A DNA stretch of 64,000 bases. Source: Hemileia vastatrix (Eukaryota; Basidiomycota; Pucciniomycetes; Pucciniales; Zaghouaniaceae). Location of the stretch: contig JASXTE010000005.1 of NCBI GenBank assembly GCA_030280995.1, positions 3,826,501-3,890,500 of the forward strand, read 5' to 3'. The notes under the pieces were generated by a model that worked only from the letters and a program-made list of their open reading frames with translations, searched no databases and had not been told where the DNA came from. The position numbers and the translations under genes were made by a program. Positions 12,362 to 23,990 of the stretch are shown one piece after another; position 1 is the first letter of the stretch; each line of letters starts with the position of its first letter.

Positions 12362-14178
12362 AAATAAATCTTTAATCGAGCTATGTTGACGTTTTTCTTC
12401 TGAACCTTTGGATCCTTTGTAAACCGTATTTGAAAATACCTCTTTCTCTTTATCCACCCTTTTATTTAAATTCTCTAATTCTCCAACATATACACCATTC
12501 CTTAATTTACTACTATCCCACACTACCAATCCATCTTCTTCTACATACACCACATCTTCTTCTATCTCCTTTCTACCAAATTTATCTACACCTTTTCCAA
12601 CACCTTTATTAACATAAAAACTATTTTCCAGTTTATCCTCTTGGTGGAGGTCATCATCATCATAATCTAAACACAATAGTCCTGCCCGTTTAACCTCATG
12701 GGGGAGGTATGGAAAGTCTTCAGCTCCTTTAGTGCTGGCTTTGATAATAGGTATATCTTCATCGAACTCTTCTGAGTCTGAATCTTCTTCAGTGGGTGGT
12801 CTCCTTGATAAACCATCTGGCATAGTAAAAGTTTTGCCAGGCTTATGAACTAAATCAAACAAAAAATGTTGAATAAAAGCTACCCATCTCGTCATGGGTG
12901 CGTTTGGTAAACTTGGGGAATTAATCATCAAGATTAACGATTTCACATCCACTTGCAACTCAAAATGTTGCCCCCACAAAATATGCTGTAGTTTCTTCAG
13001 TATTTTCGCCACACCACATAATTCCAATTTTGGTTGAGAATATCTTGATTCGACCTCAGTAAATACTACAGATTCATACCTAACTGGCCTGATGTAACCA
13101 GCTTTATCCATCTGAGACAAAACCACCCCAGCTGCAACCTGACTTGAATCAACTGCTAAATAAATTCTGCCAGCATCTTTTCCATAATCCAACTTGTGCA
13201 GGACTAAATCCTTCCCTACAACCTCCTTCAACTTCACAAACGCCTTCTCACACTCTTCATCCCACTCCCAGTCTGCATCCTTTCTCGTTAACCATCTCAA
13301 TGGAGCTGCCAATGAAGAAAAGTCCTTGATAAACATTCTAACATATACGCAAACGCCTAAAAACCCTCTAACTTTGGTCGTATTCTTGGGTCTTGGCCAG
13401 GACTGAATTTTGTTAACTTTCTTCTTGGACATAATCCTACCCTCTCTACAAACCACATGGCCTAATATTTCTAAGGCTGGCACACAACAGGAAAATTTTG
13501 AACCTGAAATAGTTAAACCAGCCTCTTCAATTCAAAACAAGATTCTTTCTAATGTAATTGCAAACTCCCAAATGAATTTGCCTATCCCGGGATTCTCTTC
13601 CAACACCTGGTTATCATAGTCGGTTGTTGGTCCCTTAATTCCTCCATCATCTATAAAGATTCCAGAATATTGTGGAATTTTGTCTTGAAGGATCCAAGCC
13701 ATCTGAGCTTGATAAACTGCAACCGAATTTGTTGCTCCTTGAGGTAATCTTGTTAACTGTAAACGTCCAAGTGGTGTATCAAATGTGGTGAGAGGCCTTG
13801 AGTCCGGATGTAACTCTCTCTCATCATATCCACCCATAATATCTCCCAAACCATAACACACTCTCCCTGCAAACGCTTCAACAAACTCCTCAGCACTAGG
13901 CGGTATCCCAACATCCTTTATTGTAACCTATTTAATTCACTAAGATCATGAACAACTATAAGCTTGCCATTTGGTTTCTTGATACAAAATACCGGACTAG
14001 AATAACTTGACGTTGATTTCTCATACAGTCCAGTGCATATCCGTTCTCTGACAACTTCAATATAGGCTTCTTTTAATGCAGCCGGAATAGGAATCGGTTT
14101 CTGCTTCCACGGTTCATGACATACCACAGGAATATTGTAAGGCTCCCCATAGGAATGCTTCAACACACCCCTCTCCTC
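12362..14178 (-). pseudogene. E1 reverse transcriptase and RNase H
   Basis: Three fragments: 13918-14166 (RT fingers), 13532-13861 (palm with GIFIDDGGIKGP, so FIDD replaces the usual YVDD) and 12362-13483 (GHVVCREGR, connection, RNase H with YLAVDSSQ, then a linker rich in Asp and Glu). Breaks against E2: TAA at 14179-14181, one lost base near 13920 and a CGA-to-TGA stop near 13530. The FIDD..IKGP signature is typical of basidiomycete gypsy elements in my knowledge. Confidence 0.9.
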
Positions 14179-15090
14179 TTATACAAAAGCAATGGCCTTC
14201 TCTCGCTTGACCATCACATCCAACAACAACTTCTTCTCTTCTCCAGACAACCAAACATCAGGTCCAAAATTAACAACACCCAGTCTCTCAGAAGTGATTC
14301 TTGACGTCTCAGAAAATTCAGGCGGATTCTTTACCAAGGGACTTTCATAAGGATCTCTTGATAACCTTGGTCTTCCCAAAGGTGGATTTAATTCAGCAGG
14401 TAGCGGTTCATTAATAGGTCGAACTTTATTTGCTACCTTCTTATATTTGGCTGCGTCCACATCTAAATAAGCTTGAGGTAAAACATTTTCTTTTGTATTG
14501 CCATTAAAACTTTCATCAAATAAATCTTCTTCATCGTCAGAATCGGAATAAGAAAAATTAGAAAAATATTTTATTTCATTTTTAAATTTTACCCTTTTCT
14601 CCTTTCCCTCGTCTAATTTATAAACAGATTTTCCAACACCTTTGCTTCCCTTATCCAACATTAAATCACCCGTAAAGAAAGTTGGCAGTTTAACCTCTTG
14701 CTGGAGGACCGGAAATGAGTTTTCACAAAAATTTTTTTTTTGTGTTTTAATTATACTGAGATTTTTAATTGGATTTTGATGTGATTTTTGCAGTTTACCC
14801 TCTTGCTGGAGGTCCAAAAACATACCCTTCCAATTTTTATCCAACCTAATTTGGCCCATTTTGCCTTTTTCACCATTTTTAAATTTAATAGAAAAACAGG
14901 GTAAATCCAATAAACATATAGAAAAGTCCAAAACGTATTTGCACTCCAAAGTAATATTAACAGAAAATAATTGAGAATCCACTTGAATTATCTCCAAGTG
15001 AGCTGACCTATTGCAATCCTGGATCTCATCCTGAGGAGAGATTACAACATTAGAGTGATCAGCCCCAGCTACCCCAAAAAATGAGGGCAT
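14179..15090 (-). pseudogene. E1 Pol N-terminal extension
   Basis: An open frame of about 300 codons before RT. It begins in the -1 frame relative to Gag-protease, overlapping it by 22 bases. The sequence is low in recognisable domains: charged, with a DSDDEEDLFDES acidic patch and two LQQE(V/G)KL repeats whose DNA is the element's hairpin motif. E2 has four or five such repeats. Function unknown. Confidence 0.75.
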
Positions 15091-17654
15091 TCATCCCTTT
15101 CCAACAAACATAATTCGCCAGAAGCCTTCCGTTTTATACACCGCTTCTTGGTGCAAACACAACACTGGCACAGAGTAGTAATCCCTGGCCGTGTTTCCCA
15201 ACCTTCATCTCCAGGAGGTGCTAACCGCATATGTAACCTCCGCATATCTTCACCAGTGATCTCCAAACTAATCCCCATGCCAGCTTGATACCCTATCCTG
15301 GCCTCAAAATCCATCAAAAAAGGACCACCAAGAACAGTTTTGACTGCTCCTCTGGCCACATAAAAGTGAACCTTACCAATAGATCCACCAATGCCTAACC
15401 TGACATGCTCAGCTGTACCCATCAGCTTGGTTGCATGCCCTCCAATGCCTCTGAGGTTTCCCCCAGTTCCACTTTTAATTGGCAAGCCTATACTCGTCGC
15501 TTGCTCCAATGAAATTAAATTAATTTGAGACCCTGAATGGACCAAGGCCTTTACTTCTTTACCGTTTAGAGTTACCACCAGGTAACCCAGGGGAGCGGAA
15601 AAATGTGTATCTACATCTTCCCCAAACTTTTCAGCATTTTCACAAATATATTCCACCTCTCCAGTGGAAACCCGACGCCTTGTCAAATGCTTCTTTTGCT
15701 TTTCAGCAAGCGCCGGACTAATCGTAAATAACTCCCCCAAAGATAAGGGAGTCTGCAGTTGATTCACCCTATTCAAAACTGTGTCCATTGCATTAGCTTG
15801 ACCAGAAACTACTGGCCGCTCATACTGGACCTTTGATTTTACAACCTTGGCCCTGGGTACCTCTTGAGGGCCAACCAAGCCATCTTCACCTCCCATAATA
15901 ACATCTTCACTTTCTATAACCCTAACTCCGTCACCAGCTTCTTGCACTAATCCTGATCCATCGCTAGTCCTTCTTACACCCTCCATTGGGATGGGACCTC
16001 TAAAACTTGGTCTGGGTAGAGACGCCAACGGTACGTCCTCCTCAGAATCCGAATCATCCTCTGGCATAGGCTCACCATTTAAATCAAACTTGCCATAACT
16101 AGGGATCCCCATATCAGCAATCCCCTTCTGCATTTTATATAATTCTTCCTTAGAGTAAGGGTTCAATTTGTTGGCGGCAGTTTGAGCACTAGAATTTTTG
16201 TCCTTAGAGTAAGGGTTCACTTTGTTATTGGCCTTGCCAGGATTAGCCCTCAATTGGCTCTGAATGCTACTCTTCGCCTTAGTAGCAGCTGCTCTTCTAG
16301 CAGCATTAACATCGTATTCTCCGGCCATACAACTACCCTCCACTTGGGCAACCGTTGCCAGCTCTAAACCTCCAAAATAAGTAGAGAATGTGGCTTTACT
16401 GACCTATTTCTCCTTGCCCTTGTCAGCTTTACCACCATTACCATTACCATTTTTGCCACCCTTGGCATTAACATCTTCATCCGTCACCTCTTCAAATCTG
16501 GCTCTCCTTTCAGCCGTTAAACTTCTTCTGACCAAATCAGAAGGAGACTTTCCATCACTGGGCTTGATGAACGAAACATCAGGTAATTTATAAACTTGAC
16601 CATCAAATAAAACTCGCCCAGCATCCATATCCTTATCAAGAGCAAAACAAACTGTTGCTCTATGCCCCTCCTATTACAATAGGAGCACACCTTTGGCTCA
16701 TCGTAGCCACCTCTATATCCATTACCACCATTACCACCATTTCTCCCATTGCCTGGGAAGCGGTTACCATTAATATTGCCATTATAATTTTGACGTTAAA
16801 AACCTCTGGACTGATAAGAAGTAGACGTCGACAAAGAAGCAATTGGGGCCTTGTTAGCCTTCTGTGTCTCTTGAACAAATATTTTTAATTGTTTTGTTGA
16901 ATCGGCCAAGTGATCGACCATCTTATTATCCACATTACCCTCAACTTTAGCAGCAGGTAATCCCATTTGTGCCTTCTTGGCCTCCTGGGCTTTAACCATA
17001 ATATCGTTGTTTTCGGCCAAAACTTCGCTGACCTTGCTAACATATTGAGTGCATGACTCTTGATATTTGTCCAACGCTAACAACTTGAGATGGGCCTGAA
17101 TGTTATCCTTGATAACCTCCAGAGCCGGCAGTTCCTTCATCAAATCTTTTCTTGAAAGATCCTTCAAGACGTCCATTCAAATATCCCTGCTGCATCCTGA
17201 CCAAAACAAATCTTTTGCCTGGTTCTCATGCACTAACTTGTCCACCAGTATGAGATATTCCACCACTTCATCAAACTGAACACAGAGCTTTTTGAAGTCA
17301 GCCATAGAAGAAACACCACCTTTTGCTTGCCAGTCTCCAACAATTTTATTGAGGTCCATCATAGTAAACCTAACACCCCATCTATCAACCATAGCTTTAG
17401 AAAGCTTAACCCAATCCTTGTCCTTAAATGCCTGCATAGCAATAACCTCTTTTTCCACCTCCCTATCAGCAAAAAAATCAAACTTTCTTCACCATGTCCA
17501 GATGAGAAGCACCATCAACAGCAGCAGCAGCTTCATACCTGCTAATGAACCATTTAACCTCCTCCCCATCAAACTTTGGGCCATCCCAAGAAACAATCCT
17601 AACTGAGGGAGTAAGAGGGTTAGAAGATCCAGAAGCAACAGCAGAAGAAGACAT
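15069..17654 (-). pseudogene. E1 Gag-protease
   Basis: ATG at 17652-17654 (MSSSAV). The Gag frame is cut by several changes; comparison with the nearly intact E2 frame (31599-33608) shows the order. A CCHC-type knuckle region lies near 16650-16690. The 424-codon piece 15069-16343 carries the protease, but its active site reads HSGSQ where E2 has DSGSQ, so the catalytic Asp is lost. A C-terminal cysteine-rich tail (LCQCCVCTKKR) precedes the TAG at 15069-15071. Confidence 0.87.
15075..15081 (-). promoter_or_regulatory. E1 predicted -1 ribosomal frameshift site
   Basis: Sense TTTTTTG in the phase T TTT TTG, six bases before the Gag-protease stop TAG. The downstream Pol frame is exactly -1. This fits the X XXY YYZ heptamer rule, and E2 conserves the same site (31026-31032). 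Confidence 0.7.
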
Positions 17655-17811
17655 CCCAATATGTAATGAAAAGCGTTAACAATCGATAAAATAACAAGCC
17701 TCTTGCAGGCCAATAAAAAAAATCCAATTAGAGTTCCAGAAAATATGACTCTTGCAGGCTAAGAACGTTCTTGATCCAAGTAAGTCTTTAAAGAAATCTA
17801 GAGAAATCGAA

Positions 17812-17828
17812 CCCCACGTTGGGCGCCA
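17812..17828 (-). promoter_or_regulatory. E1 primer-binding site
   Basis: Sense TGGCGCCCAACGTGGGG begins two bases after the 5' LTR. A TGGCGCC start is the usual form complementary to a tRNA 3' end. E2 has the same sequence at 33766-33782. The tRNA was not identified. Confidence 0.8.
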
Positions 17829-17830
17829 AC

Positions 17831-18951
17831 TATGGTAAGGTAAACTCTTACAGTTGCCTTTCTGTAAGCAGAATCTGGAGGAGATATGTGGATTTAGCTG
17901 AAAACCCCGTCCTTCCAATAAAAATAACAAAATGAGAATTCTAAATCACTAAGCTAACCAGTCTACTTGGATCTGATTGTTAAAAAAAAATAATGAAACT
18001 CTAAAATAATTAACGCTTATTGAGATTTAAATAAAAGTAACTGTTGAGAAAGAAATACTGATTACAAAAATTAAGGTGTACCAGTGAAAGATCTGTAAAG
18101 ATTGACTTTTATGTTTTTATAATAATTTGAGTTTTTATGAGACAGCAATAATCAAGTCCCAGTGATGAAGACCTTTCTAAAGATACCCTGTATGAAGTGT
18201 GATTTAAATTTTTGAGTAGTATTTCTAAAATGTTATATATAAAATATAAAGTTATAAGGGTATTACAAATTAATTTGAATTTGTTGAGTAATAAAAAATG
18301 AGACCGTGGTGGTTAAAGATTAAGCTGTATGATGTATCCCCCCCCCCTCAATTTCGATTTTGAGAGGCTCTTAAGTATACCTAGTCACATGCCTAAGTTT
18401 TCCCCTCCAGAGCTTACCCAGAGTCAATCGGGAGCCTGTACGGAGTCCGTACGGAGTCCATACGGAGTCCAAGCGGAGTCCGTCCGGACTCAATTAGAAC
18501 CTTTAAAACTATAATAAAAAATCTAGAAAAATTACACATAATAGAGCCACTACCCCTTTACAATCCAAACTAATTTTCGTAGTCTGCGCAGCTCTAATCA
18601 CCCCGTGAAAATTAATCAAAGTTAAGTAGTTTCTAAAAACGTAAATATTTCTATAAAACTTTAAAATTCATTTAAAAATATAAGAAAAATAGTAAAAATT
18701 CTGGGAAAATTTCCCAAGGTTCTTGAGTGACTCGACTTGATACTTATAAACTCTTCAGACCGTAAAAATAAGTTTTCTCCATAAAATAAATTGTTTTTGC
18801 GTAGGCATTTGCTCTTGACCGATTTCTTCATATTTAAAACTCAAATAAATTAAATAAAACCCTTTTATAAAAAAATAATAACGCCAATCTTGCACGCCGT
18901 AATAACTCCATTTACGTTCTTAGGTGCCATACTAAACTTTAGGCTACCACA
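17831..18951 (-). repeat. E1 5' LTR (1121 bp)
   Basis: Same ends as the 3' LTR (TATGGTAAGG and GGCTACCACA). It has about four GTACGGAGTCC-like 11-bp units at 18435-18485 against about two in the 3' LTR, which accounts for most of the length difference. Confidence 0.92.
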
Positions 18952-18955
18952 ACGG

Positions 18956-19053
18956 GTAAAGGGTTCGAAAGTCTGAGGTGTTTGATCACCTTGAGAGTTT
19001 ACTGTCTCAGCAGTTAAGGATCGAGCGCGGGGTCTGCCATGGGGTCTCAGCAT
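18956..19053 (-). pseudogene. G1 Gag, N-terminal codons cut off by E1
   Basis: ATG at 19051-19053 opens a frame that reaches the E1 junction at 18955 and, with E1 and one target copy removed, joins the Gag frame at 7286 without a frame change. It is arginine- and threonine-rich. E1 therefore inserted about 34 codons into G1 Gag. Confidence 0.75.
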
Positions 19054-19242
19054 AAAATTTTGGGGAAAAATAGAGATTGTAAGTGTGGGGAAAAATCGTT
19101 TATAATTGTGGAGAAGTTGGGTGGGGAATGACAATATTCGAGTGGGGAAAATTTTAACGTTGGGCAATGTGCCGGACGGGATTCAAAGAACTCGGTAGTA
19201 GCGCTATGAAATTTAATGATGAGCGCACAAGGGTCCCATAAC

Positions 19243-19295
19243 CTGTAGTAGTACGTCAGTAGCTAAACTCCGAGAAGAATCATTTTATTGCTTAC
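19243..19295 (-). other. Intron-like segment between G1 U5 and PBS
   Basis: Between the full LTR and the primer site lies a partial copy of the LTR end (19244-19281) plus 15 bases. On the sense strand it reads as an intron: donor CAG|GTAAGC, branch TACTGAC, acceptor CTACAG, 53 nt. Removing it joins LTR ...CTACA directly to GGTTATGGG. Copia F has the same arrangement with different sequence. Confidence 0.6.
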
Positions 19296-19296
19296 C

Positions 19297-19417
19297 TGTA
19301 GTAGTACGTCAGTAACTAAACTCCGAGAAGAATCGGAGTTAGTTAGACGCACTTACTACAGTCTATATACAACGTATCACGTGATAGCTAAGTACACCTA
19401 TGTCTAAGTACATAACA
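19297..19417 (-). repeat. G1 5' LTR (121 bp)
   Basis: Partner of 2918-3038. Hairpin CTCCGA / TCGGAG (6-base loop) at 19321-19338. The primer site, read after the partial copy, is GGTTATGGGACCC (about 19230-19242), resembling the half-tRNA iMet type of copia. Confidence 0.92.
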
Positions 19418-19762
19418 GAAATAAGTATCCACCATGCAAATTTAAGTGCATATGCATCTATATCATATATGCAACATATATTCAAGTTTAATATTTGAAT
19501 ATTAAAGTATGCTAAGTGATGTTGTTCACCCTTTTGCCAAACCTGAGATTAACTGATGTTCAATGTGGTTCCTAAGCTCTGCTCAAGGAAGGATTGTTCT
19601 GGATTCAATCTGTGACAGTTTATTTTTTCAATGTTTTTTCACCAGATTTAAAAACATATTTCTGACAGTTTCAGGATGGTTTCCCAACAGTTTCCTGACT
19701 AATTCCTGATAGTTTCAAATAGAGGGAACTGCTAGCAGTTCACCCCCAGATTTCCCGTGGTG
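19418..19762. other. Flank with a MITE-like end that truncates copia F
   Basis: No gene. At 19726-19741 is a perfect 16-bp palindrome around GCTAGC, followed by CACCCCCAGATT and ending GTGGTG at 19762. This matches, with changes, the terminal inverted repeat of the MITE inside E2 (25375-25635). RNase H coding of copia F stops making sense exactly here. A left end of this MITE was not found. Confidence 0.5.
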
Positions 19763-20945
19763 ATTGGATATGGTGCTTTTATTCTCACAATGGAGCTTGA
19801 TAGGTGGGAAGTCAGGGTATAGATCTTGGAGAAAATTTGAGATCCAAATTGCATCCTTCATTCCAATACTAAGAGAAAAATATTCAGCTGTCATGGATGA
19901 GTTGCTAACAGTTAGTTGACGTCTTGATTTCATACAACAGGGCAGCCATTGAGCAGTAATAGATGACCAGATTGAGCTTTGGAAAACTATTCATTGTTCC
20001 ATGTGGCATCAGTGTAAGAGAGCAGTTCAAGGGGGCTGTCTCTGTCAGGATGAATGTGAAATGAAAGTTTAGCGGTGTACTGTACATAGCGTAATAGGTG
20101 ATTGATTTCTGTCCAATGAGTAGCTGTTGGTTTTGAAGAGAATCTAACAAGGAAATTTACTGGGAAAGAAAGTTCAGGCCTAGTGGCCACAGCTACATAG
20201 CTGAGAGCACCTAGAATAGAATATATTTTTTAGTGTCAACTGCTTCTTCATCATCTGTTTCTGTCCTGATTTTTAACTGCTGAGGTAATGGAGATCTTGT
20301 GACTAGTCCTGAAGGATTGTTTTCTCTTAAAATATTGTTAATAAGCTAAAAATAGTTGAGATTAAAGCCTTCAGGGACCTCTTCAATACCTACACCCACA
20401 ATTCCATTCACCTTTTCATTCTATTCTATCTTTAAAGATCCATCTAAACCATCCTCCAGCTCCTTCAACACTCCCTCACTACTACCAGTTACAATTCCAT
20501 CATCAACATATATCCATACTACACCCAAAAAATCTTTTTTCCTTAAGACATAGAAAATTTTGTTGTATTAGCTAGATTTATATCCTAAAGAGTCAAGTTT
20601 GTCAGAAATTTTCAACCACCAACATCTTGCTGCCTGCTTGGTGCCATATAGATCTTTCTTCAGGTGGAGAGCACTGTCTTTATCCTTCAATTGAAAACTT
20701 TCAGGAGGACGTACCCATATAGTTTCATCAATTGGAGTGTGAATATAGGCTGCTGTGACATCAAAAGACTTTGCAGGCCATTTGTAATATTCTGCAAGAG
20801 TCAGGAGAACATGCTGTGATTCAAAAGTTGCAGTGGGAGCAAAAGTTTCAGTAAAGTCAATACCATATTGTTGAAGGAAACCTTTTGCTACATATTGTGC
20901 CTTGTATGTTGGTGAGTCTGAAGAAGTATTTTTGATGGTGAATAC
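19763..20945 (-). pseudogene. F reverse transcriptase and RNase H (truncated)
   Basis: Sense reading gives RT with a YVDDG active site near 20486-20520, then connection (RPELSFPVNFL...LLRYV) and RNase H (SYTDATW, MTAEYFSL, CENKST). Frames change several times, and coding ends inside RNase H at the MITE-like end. Related to, but clearly diverged from, G1. Confidence 0.82.
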
Positions 20946-22125
20946 CTATTTTGCATTGGTGATTTTACAGCCTGGTGGGACTTTTTCTTCATACCAAAAA
21001 TCCATGTTCTTCATGTTAGCTAGCTCTCTTCTGCATGCTAGTTCCCATTTTTGACAGTCAGGAGATAGCATGGCTTGTAGATGAGTTCTAGGGATAAAAT
21101 CAGAGTGTGACAAACCTTTTTTGAAAATCTCTGAAACAGCCTTTTCTTGTGACAGAAGTGCTTTATCATCTTTAAAATTACCTAATTTCAGATTTTTGAG
21201 AATAGACTGAAGAGAACTCTTTGATGTTGTTATCTTTGGGGCTTGGAGAGCTGCATCATGATTGGGAAGGCGATCAACAGGAGAAATAGCCATTGTGTAT
21301 TCAAAAAAGCTGTTTGAATCCTCATGCCAGAAAATCCAACCAGAATTGTTTAAGGAATAACCTACCCACTTATAAATCAAAGCACATTGATCTAGTTTTT
21401 GGTGTGTTTCCTTGTGAATATGGACAAATGCTGTTTCACCAAAAATGTGAAGGCTGGAATAGTTTGGGTGGCATTGTACATTAGTTGTATGGGGGTTTTG
21501 TCACCTGTTTTAAAATTGGGGATCCGGTTGTGAACATAAGCCACCCACTTGTATGCCAAACCCCAGAAAGATTCAGGTAGTTTGCTGGCAAGGAGTATGG
21601 TTCTTGCAATGTCACCAACTGTTCTGTTAAACCTTTCAGCTGTTCCATTCTGCTCGTGATAATGGGGGCACGTAACTTCATGAGTAGTACCAATGTCAGC
21701 CAAGATCTGAGCTATTTTATTGCTGTGAATCTCACCTCCATCAGTGCGTAAAACCTGAAGCTTCTTCCCAGTTACATTTTCTAATTTTTTATAGAAAGAA
21801 ACGAATCAAGAAGCTGCCTCAGATTTGGAATTCAGTAAAAATACCTCACCATAGGAAGTTGAGATTTCTCTAAACATCGCTGCCCATCTAGCACTGTGAA
21901 TAGTGGGATCCATGGGACCAACAAGATCTCCAAAAATTAGGCTCATTAAAGATTCTGGATTTGACTCACGGGTGGCTGATGGTTTCCTAGTGCTCTTTGT
22001 AATTAAACAGTCTTCACAATCAATCTTACCTGAAGGCATAGATAATGCTAATCCAGTGCCCATACCAGCATTGATTATTTTTCAGATGGTTTCAATGTTG
22101 ACATGTCCTAGTCTTCTATGCCAAT
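20946..22125 (-). pseudogene. F integrase and link to RT
   Basis: Fragments: 21806-22063 (CEDC zinc ligands, FGDLVGP with the first catalytic Asp), the stretch around 21730-21760 (second Asp region), 21392-21703 (NGTAERFNR with catalytic Glu) and 20946-21380 (SGWIFWHE and linker). Stops and frame changes near 21800 and 21385 break it. Confidence 0.82.
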
Positions 22126-22901
22126 CCATCAGGGAACCTTTTGTGGCAGGTGGACGGTTGATATGATGATTCTTCTTAACAGTGCAAAGTAACGAAGGGT
22201 GCAAGGAATTGCAATAAGAAGGAACATCATTTGGATTTCAAGTACTAACACTAATTACATCCAAGACCCATATCCTTCTGGTATTCTCTACCTGGCCAGT
22301 CATAATCAATTCCTCTTTCAGACAAATTCCCAAATTTTTATTTTCAGAACACAAACCAAAACAGAAACCATAGTTCACTAAATTAAATATAGAAATTAGA
22401 GTTGTCCTAACATCTGGACAATAAAAGACATTGGTAATAGTGACTATTTTACCATCCCCTTTAATTTTTAAATCTCCTATGCCAGTGATGAAGGAAGAAG
22501 GACTGTTAGTGGCCACTTTGACTGGAATCTGCTTTTTAAGAAGTTTGAAATTGCTGATAAGGCTCGCATTTCCGGTGACATGATGAGTTTCTCTACTGTC
22601 CAAGATAGCATAGTTATCAGCAATTGCATCTCAGGAGACCATTCAGCACTATTGAGATCAATTTGTTCAACCATTTCATATAGCGCCTCAATGATTTGTT
22701 CAAATATAGTGAGTTCATTAGCTTCAATTTGAACATCTCTGGCACAAATGGGACCACGTTGAGGGTGTTTGTATGGAATGTAGACTTTCTTGTTCCTTGC
22801 ATTAGGATCAGAAGCAAAATCAGTAGCATGTTCCCGCATAATGTATAGTTTAGCTGAGAAAGTTGAAGAATGAGGATTATATGGGCAGTGTGCTACAACG
22901 T
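22126..22901 (-). pseudogene. F protease and end of Gag
   Basis: The protease is at 22238-22603: the site reads DSRETHHVTG where G1 has DSGATHHVTG, so the glycine-alanine of the active site is lost. Upstream, 22604-22901 encodes a linker and the last residues of the CCHC knuckle (AHC), whose first half lies across E2 at 34931-34970. Confidence 0.8.
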
Positions 22902-23990
22902 TATGGTAAGGTAAACTCTTACAGTCGCCTTGCTGTAAGCAGAATCTGGAGGAGAAATGTGGATTTAGCTGAAAACCCCATCCTTCCAACCAAAATAACA
23001 AAATGAGAACTCTAAATCACTAAGCTAACCAGTCTACTTGGATCTGATTGATAAAATAATGAAACTCTAATATGTTTAACGCTTATTGAGATTTAATGTT
23101 TGTGGCTGTTGAGAAAAGAAATACTGATAACAACAATTAAGGTGTACCAGTGAAAGATCTGAAAAGATTGAAATTTATGTTTTTATAATAATTTGAATTT
23201 TTATGAGAAAGCAATAATCAAGTCCCAGTGATGAAGACCTTTCTAAAGATACCCTGTATGAAGTGTTATTTAATTGTTGAATAGTATTTCTAAAATGTTA
23301 AATATAAAAAATATAAAGTTATAAGGGTATTACAAATTTATTTAATTTGTTGAGTAATAAAAAATGAGACCGTGGTGGTTAATGATTAAGCTGTAGGATG
23401 TATCCCCCTCTCAATTTCGAGTTTGAGAAGCGCTTAAGTATTCCTAGTCACGTGCCTAAGTTTTCCCCTCCAGAGCTCTTCCAGAGTCAATCCAGAGCCC
23501 GTACAGAGTCCGTCCGGACTTCTGGACTCAATTAGAACCTTAAAACTATAATAAAAAATCTAAAAAAATACACATAATAGAGCTACTTCTCCTTTACATA
23601 CCAAACTTATTTTCGTAGTCTGCGCAGCTCTAATTACCCCGTGAAAATTCATTGAAGTTAAGTAATTTCTGAAAACGTAAATATTTCTATAAAACTTTAA
23701 AATTCATTTAAAAATATAAGAAAAATAGTAAAAATTCTGGGAAAATTTCCCATGGTTCTTGAGTGACTCGACTTAATACTTGTAAATTTTTCAGACCGTA
23801 AAAATAAGTTTTCTCCGTAAAATAAATTGTGTTTGTGTAGGCATTCTCTCATGACCGATTTCTTCATATTTAAAACTCAAATAAATTAAATAAAACCCTT
23901 TTATATATAAAAAATAATAACGCCAATCTTGCACACCGTAATAACTCCATTTACGTACTTAGGTGCCATACTAAACTTTAGGCTACCACA
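22902..23990 (-). repeat. E2 3' LTR (1089 bp)
   Basis: Ends TATGGTAAGG and GGCTACCACA. It is followed internally by the purine-rich tract seen as TCCTCCCTCC on the plus strand (23991-24000). It has the fewest GTACGGAGTCC-like units of the four E LTRs. Confidence 0.92.

Larger units (their letters stand above)
7291..18951 (-). mobile_element. Gypsy E1 (Ty3/gypsy, no chromodomain seen), inside G1
   Basis: An 11.7-kb minus-strand element with LTRs at 7291-8387 and 17831-18951 and a 4-bp target duplication ACGG (7287-7290, 18952-18955). Sense order: gag-protease, a -1 frame shift, long Pol N-terminal extension, reverse transcriptase, RNase H, integrase, then 2.6 kb of noncoding DNA filled with a hairpin motif. 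E2 is a close relative. All coding parts have stops or frameshifts, and the protease Asp is changed. Confidence 0.93.
2918..19417 (-). mobile_element. Copia G1 (Ty1/copia), split by gypsy E1
   Basis: A minus-strand Ty1/copia element with 121-bp LTRs at 2918-3038 and 19297-19417 (three differences by eye). Flanking pentamers GCAAT and GAAAT are probably a target duplication with one change. Order in the sense direction is Gag, CCHC knuckle, protease, integrase, reverse transcriptase, RNase H, which defines copia. E1 (7291-18951) interrupts the N-terminal part of Gag. Several frameshifts and stops make it non-autonomous. Confidence 0.93.

Noticed and set aside
19167..19167. TTG at 19167 as Gag start of G1
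   Set aside because: An ATG at 19051-19053 in the same frame is a better start and the preceding residues show no Gag similarity.
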